Assembly: GCF_000276665.1 (NCBI RefSeq)
Contig: NW_004955477.1
Span: 5,083,309 to 5,147,308, forward strand
DNA: 64,000 nucleotides
Direction of reading: 5' to 3'
DNA from: Chinchilla lanigera
Lineage: Eukaryota > Chordata > Mammalia > Rodentia > Chinchillidae
The stretch's first letter is position 1; the number at the start of each line of letters is the position of its first letter. The notes under the pieces are model-generated. The model had not been told where the DNA came from and did no database searches. It saw nothing but the letters and a program-made list of their open reading frames with translations. This document shows, one piece after another, positions 60,150-64,000 of the stretch. The position numbers and the translations under genes were made by a program.

Positions 60150-60275
60150 AAATCAATTTCCTAGTACTAAGGACAAGCACATACAGGATCAGAAAGGTCA
60201 AATAACTTGCCCAGTTGTTCCTATATTTGGACTCAAGTTGACCCCACTCCAAAGACTGGGCTGGCTCTGGCAGAC
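60150..60275 (+). mobile_element. Probable MIR fragment
   Basis: gatcagaaaggtcaaataac, ttgcccagttgttcctatat and ttggactcaagttgacccca fit the MIR 3' half loosely. Confidence 0.45.
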
Positions 60276-60279
60276 ATGG

Positions 60280-62550
60280 TTTTTTTTCATTCTTGCATTA
60301 AAGATGTAGGAAACCATGTGCTGGTATAGATCCTATATCTCCCTGGGCAGTGGAAAGGCTGCCTCCTACATACATTCGTATGCTTCATCTCTTTGTAGGT
60401 GGGCATAGGTGAGCTAGATGTGGAGGGTAAGAAGCAGACAGAGCAAGGAAATCCCAGATCCCCGCTGTTTTAGTTGTGTGGCACCAGATATGACATTTCA
60501 GTGACTTGAATCTGAGCCTACTCATTGGAACAGAGTTGCATTGTTGTTTGCGTGCTCACCTCATAGTCCTATAAAACAAAATGAAAGCACTATGTAAGAT
60601 GTGACACAGTGCTGTGCGTTGTATAGGTATTGGAAGGATGTGCATGGGGGAAGGATGTGTATTTGTGGTCTGAGGTCTTGTACTCATTTCTCTCCTTGCC
60701 CTGCGACTGTGGCCACGTCACTCTGCTTCTCCTCCCAGGACTGGTCCAGCTCCTTCAGCTATAAAATGTTCCAGAAGAACTTAATTGTGATCTCTAGGGT
60801 TACCGTCAGCTCCGAGTCTGTTTCCAGGTAATGAGCTTCAGCCCAGTCACTCTCAATATTATCATTTTTCTCCTCCACGGAAAGAACATGGAAATGTTCA
60901 GGAAACCCTCTGGAGGTCTGGTGACAGCTGTGACTTGATTTGGGGATTACTCTGAGGCATGTATGGTTTCATCAGAGCTGCCTTCTTATTAAAACTAAAG
61001 AAAAGATCAATCTCACTGCCAGGGAAATCCAGTTTTCCCTTTCCCCTTCTGGCTCCTGCTTCTCTTTGTCACTTTGCACAGGCTTTGGCGCCTTGTCTTA
61101 TTTGACTATTATACAGCATTTTTGGTGTCTCATATAATGGGCTTGCCTCTCCTAAGAGGTATGTTCTCTGGTCTTTGCTAATCCCCCATTTTTTGAATTC
61201 TGCCAAGGAAGTCATTTTCCACCTGGAAGATAGGAAAGTGGAACCAAGAAAACAAGTCCCTCACCATGGCCTCCCTACTAGGAGAGGCACCCTTCCTGAG
61301 CATCCTCCCAGCACCCAGGTTTCCTCACCAGCACTGCAGAAATGGCACATCAATACCATGGACCATTCAAGAACCATCTCAACCACCATACCACAAGTCT
61401 CCTGGGAATGAATTTCCAACCTGGAGGATTTCCTTTGAATCATTATAACTATCATCATTCAGAGGCCCAGGAGGGGTTGGGTTAGAGATCAGAGAGGCAG
61501 AGACACTGATTAAAACTAAGCCTAGCATGAGGTTTTGTTGTGCTACTCCACGATGAAAAGCAAATTCCACATAGCTGAAAAGTCAGGATGTTCAAAGCTT
61601 GGGTTAGTCAATTGCCAGTGGGTCAGCCCCACTGTTTATGGTTTCCACCACCTCCTGGGCCTCTGGCCTCCTTGTTGTGCTGAGAAGAGCCTGAGCACAT
61701 GTTTACAGGGGCTATAGGGGCTGGGATTTATCCATCCTATGCATAATATGTTCTGGGCTGTTCAGTGCCTTGTTGGTTGACAGGGAGATCTTCAGAGGAA
61801 ATTACTGCTGGGCTTGACTACAGTTTTACTTTCCATTTTCCTCTCTCCCTGGCAAGTACCAGGGAGAATGCCAAGTTTCCAGTTCATCATGGAGCCATCT
61901 GCATCCTGCCCCAACGTGAGCTGCAGTGGATGCTCTAGTGCCATTTTATTTGTGTAGGAACAAAGTGGGAATTAGAAGACCTCAAAAGAATGTTCAACTT
62001 AACAGTGTTCAGATTACATAGCCCTTGGACAATTTAGGGTACCCATTATACCTGGAAGGGTAGACTCATGGACTCAGGGCTAGCAACTTTCCTGCTGGTG
62101 CTTGTACAGTGCCTGTATCCAGCCTCCTCCCGCTTCATTCACTGAATCTGCCTGTATCAGCACTTATCCATGCTGAACTTGTAGGTAACAGTTCATCCTC
62201 AGAGAAAGTGGCTTACATCCTAGATCAGTTTCTCTGTCTGCACCTGGGGTCTCCCCTACACATGACAGGTTGCCCAGGGGAGGTTGCTGTTCTGCAGATG
62301 AGCTGAGCAGGCTGGCTCTACCCGTACTGCTATGCATGACAGACAGGTGCTCAGATCACCAGTGACTTTAATCAGGTGGCAGTAGGCTATGGTTGTTGAT
62401 TTACCAGTGAGGATCTTTGCCTGAAGAGCCACATGCAATGCTTGTAATCAGCTTTCCATGGCACATCAGCTGCCACAAGGATGAACAGAGCAAAAGCCCA
62501 ATGACACAGCTGCTCAACTGCAATAGTCTATGATAATTTTGCAAATTATT
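60280..62550. other. Unique intronic sequence, nothing recognised
   Basis: Short open frames only. No repeat is identified. Confidence 0.4.
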
Positions 62551-62559
62551 ATTTTTAAT

Positions 62560-62860
62560 ATAATCAGCCTTTTCCTTAGGCAATAAAGGAAAAAGTTAAA
62601 TTGCTCACAAACTAATAAAGGTTTATCTTCTGAAGCATCAAATTCTGTTTACTCAGGAAACACACACCTCCTCTGTTCGCCCACCGGGAGGAAAATTAGC
62701 ATTTATTTTCCCTGGTAAACAAAATCTGGTGGAATATTTGTTGAAATATTCTGGCATTAAGCCATTCCTTACATTTCAGATGATATAGAATAATGCAAGA
62801 AATTTGTAAGCGGTCTTTCTGACTCCAGGGTTTAATTTTACTATGGGAAGCTACTTATTG
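62560..62860. other. AT-rich, repeat-free stretch; candidate conserved non-coding DNA
   Basis: Complex AT-rich sequence about 300-600 bp upstream of the third DOCK1 exon, without any recognisable repeat. Conservation is inferred only. Confidence 0.3.
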
Positions 62861-63163
62861 TATGCAATGGGATATTATTTGGTACCTTTGTGCGTGGAAA
62901 ACAAACTTCCCCTCAAAGTGCTCCCCACAACTTCCTTCAGCCTCCCACAAAGATGTTATATCAACTACAGGGATGAGAAAGTGTGATTTCCTGTCTTGAT
63001 TCCTCTTGCTTGAATTCCTTTTGATGGCAGATGAAGTTAGAGCTCTGTCACTTTGTATTTGTCTCCGTGATGGAAGACTTGGGTCGCACTTACAAATACC
63101 ATGAGTCTGATTTTCAGATGCTCTGTAGAGTGACTCAGCATTTTTCCTTTCCCTGGTTTTCAG

Positions 63164-63222
63164 GTATGGAGATATGCGGAGGCAGATTGGCTTTGAAATC
63201 AGAGACATGTGGTACAACCTTG
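63164..63222 (+). CDS. DOCK1: DOCK1 internal coding exon (third of three)
   Basis: The 59-bp exon supplies the final G of the split lysine codon, then 19 codons ([19 protein letters not shown]), then the first G of a split glycine codon. This joins in frame with the preceding exon to read [14 protein letters not shown], the DOCK1 sequence just before the DHR-2-proximal region (about residue 1070 of roughly 1865). The acceptor is a good polypyrimidine tract ending ccctggttttcag; the donor is CTTG|gtgagt. The exon begins gtatgg, which itself resembles a donor site, but the frame fixes the junction. The next expected exon (starting about QHKIKF) is not found before the window ends. Confidence 0.94.
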
Positions 63223-64000
63223 GTGAGTAGCTGGGATTTGGAGGTGTGGCAAACATTTTGAATTCCTTCCACATCATGCCTGTTTGTCAATGTTGGGATT
63301 TCTTAAAAACTTGAATTTTTTGCATTCCTGGCACAGCAATTGCTAATCTTTTATAGTAATACATTAACATAACTAAGAAATACTAGACCAAAGTAGAGGA
63401 GAGCAAATCTGGTTATTGCGGCAAATAGAAACATTCAGAAGAGTGACCTCATGGATTGGATGAACATTCAGCTTTGGAACCTCCTTGCTCCCTGGCCTGG
63501 CTGACATCACGCAGTTCCTCTGTTATCAAACCAGTTCGCTCACCCTGCAGTGGCATCTGCCGTCACTTATCATATTCAGTTTTGCAGATTTTAATATCTA
63601 AAGCATTTACAGTATTTACCTACGCAAAACTAGATCCTGTATTTAGGTACACTCCCATCGGGTGATCGTAGCATAATATACTTTGGCAATTAAAGAATTA
63701 TGAGCAATATATGTGTTTATGGCCAGTGATTAATACAACTTTGTTGATTAATATAACTTTCCCACTTACCTTCTTTCTTTTTCTCGCTTACTTTCATCAC
63801 TAGCGATAACAAGGAATACTCTCTTCAAACCTTCGTCATTGTGATATGTCGTTCTCTTAGATAAGCTCTTTAAAGAAATAAATAACTGATGATAATTTGG
63901 TACCTTTTCACTGTCTTTAATGTGCCTTCTAGGAACCTGGACTCACTCCAGTTTACATTAAGCTTTTTCTGGTCCCTACTGTCTGCTCTCAGGCTTACCT
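63223..64000 (+). other. DOCK1: Start of next DOCK1 intron (phase 1, runs off the window)
   Basis: It begins at a strong gtgagt donor. The following 778 bases contain no next exon and no recognised repeat. A short duplication (gattaata then aacttt, twice) lies near 63727-63759. Confidence 0.85.

Larger units (their letters stand above)
54387..63163 (+). other. DOCK1: DOCK1 intron, 8777 bp, phase 2
   Basis: It is bounded by gtaagc and ttttcag and splits a lysine codon AA|G. It holds a MIR, an ID element, a CA microsatellite, two MaLR/MLT-type LTRs in minus orientation, and a 17-bp perfect inverted repeat. Unique stretches at 55.6-57.1 kb and 60.3-62.5 kb show nothing recognisable. Confidence 0.9.

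Noticed and set aside
51529..63222. DOCK2 or DOCK5 instead of DOCK1
   Set aside because: [13 protein letters not shown] and [19 protein letters not shown] fit DOCK1 best from memory. A protein alignment would settle it.

Overview
This is vertebrate nuclear DNA, almost certainly from a rodent that is not a mouse, rat or hamster. The host call rests on the retroposons. The window carries many ID-type tRNA-derived SINEs, B1 monomers, and B1-dID dimers (a B1 unit joined to an ID-related unit). I see no primate Alu and no murine B2 or B4. As I recall, B1-dID is known from squirrels, dormice, beavers and related non-muroid rodents. The species cannot be fixed by eye.

The only protein-coding content I can support is three consecutive internal exons of DOCK1 (DOCK180) on the + strand, at 51529-51607, 54286-54386 and 63164-63222. 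Joined, they read as one frame of about 79 codons, with GT-AG splice sites and compatible intron phases. They encode part of the helical segment between the DHR-1 and DHR-2 domains. DOCK1 is a Rac guanine-nucleotide exchange factor that works with ELMO. Everything else in the window is intron: at least 51.5 kb upstream, then introns of 2.7 kb and 8.8 kb, then the start of a fourth.

The 5' part (1-5.6 kb) is AT-rich and holds old LINE-1 3' remnants broken by ID insertions, then a B1 and a B1-dID dimer. From 8 to 26 kb the intron is mostly unique sequence with MaLR/MLT1-like LTR fragments and a few local duplications. From 26 to 48 kb it is richer in insertions: several ID elements, LTR pieces, hAT-like DNA transposon relics, L1 fragments, and an ID whose A-tail contains a 100-N assembly gap. 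From 48 to 51.5 kb there are few recognisable repeats and several AT-rich stretches with the look of conserved non-coding DNA. The 54-63 kb intron holds MIRs, an ID, a CA microsatellite and two MaLR-type LTRs.

I found no undescribed gene system. The best observations are small footprints of genome change. A 53-bp insertion with a 12-bp target-site duplication contains a 37-bp exact copy of sequence 3.6 kb away. One insertion seems to consist only of an A-tail. There is a 13-bp perfect hairpin inside a transposon relic, and a 17-bp perfect inverted repeat. Repeat family names come from remembered consensus sequences, not from a database search, so subfamily labels are approximate.
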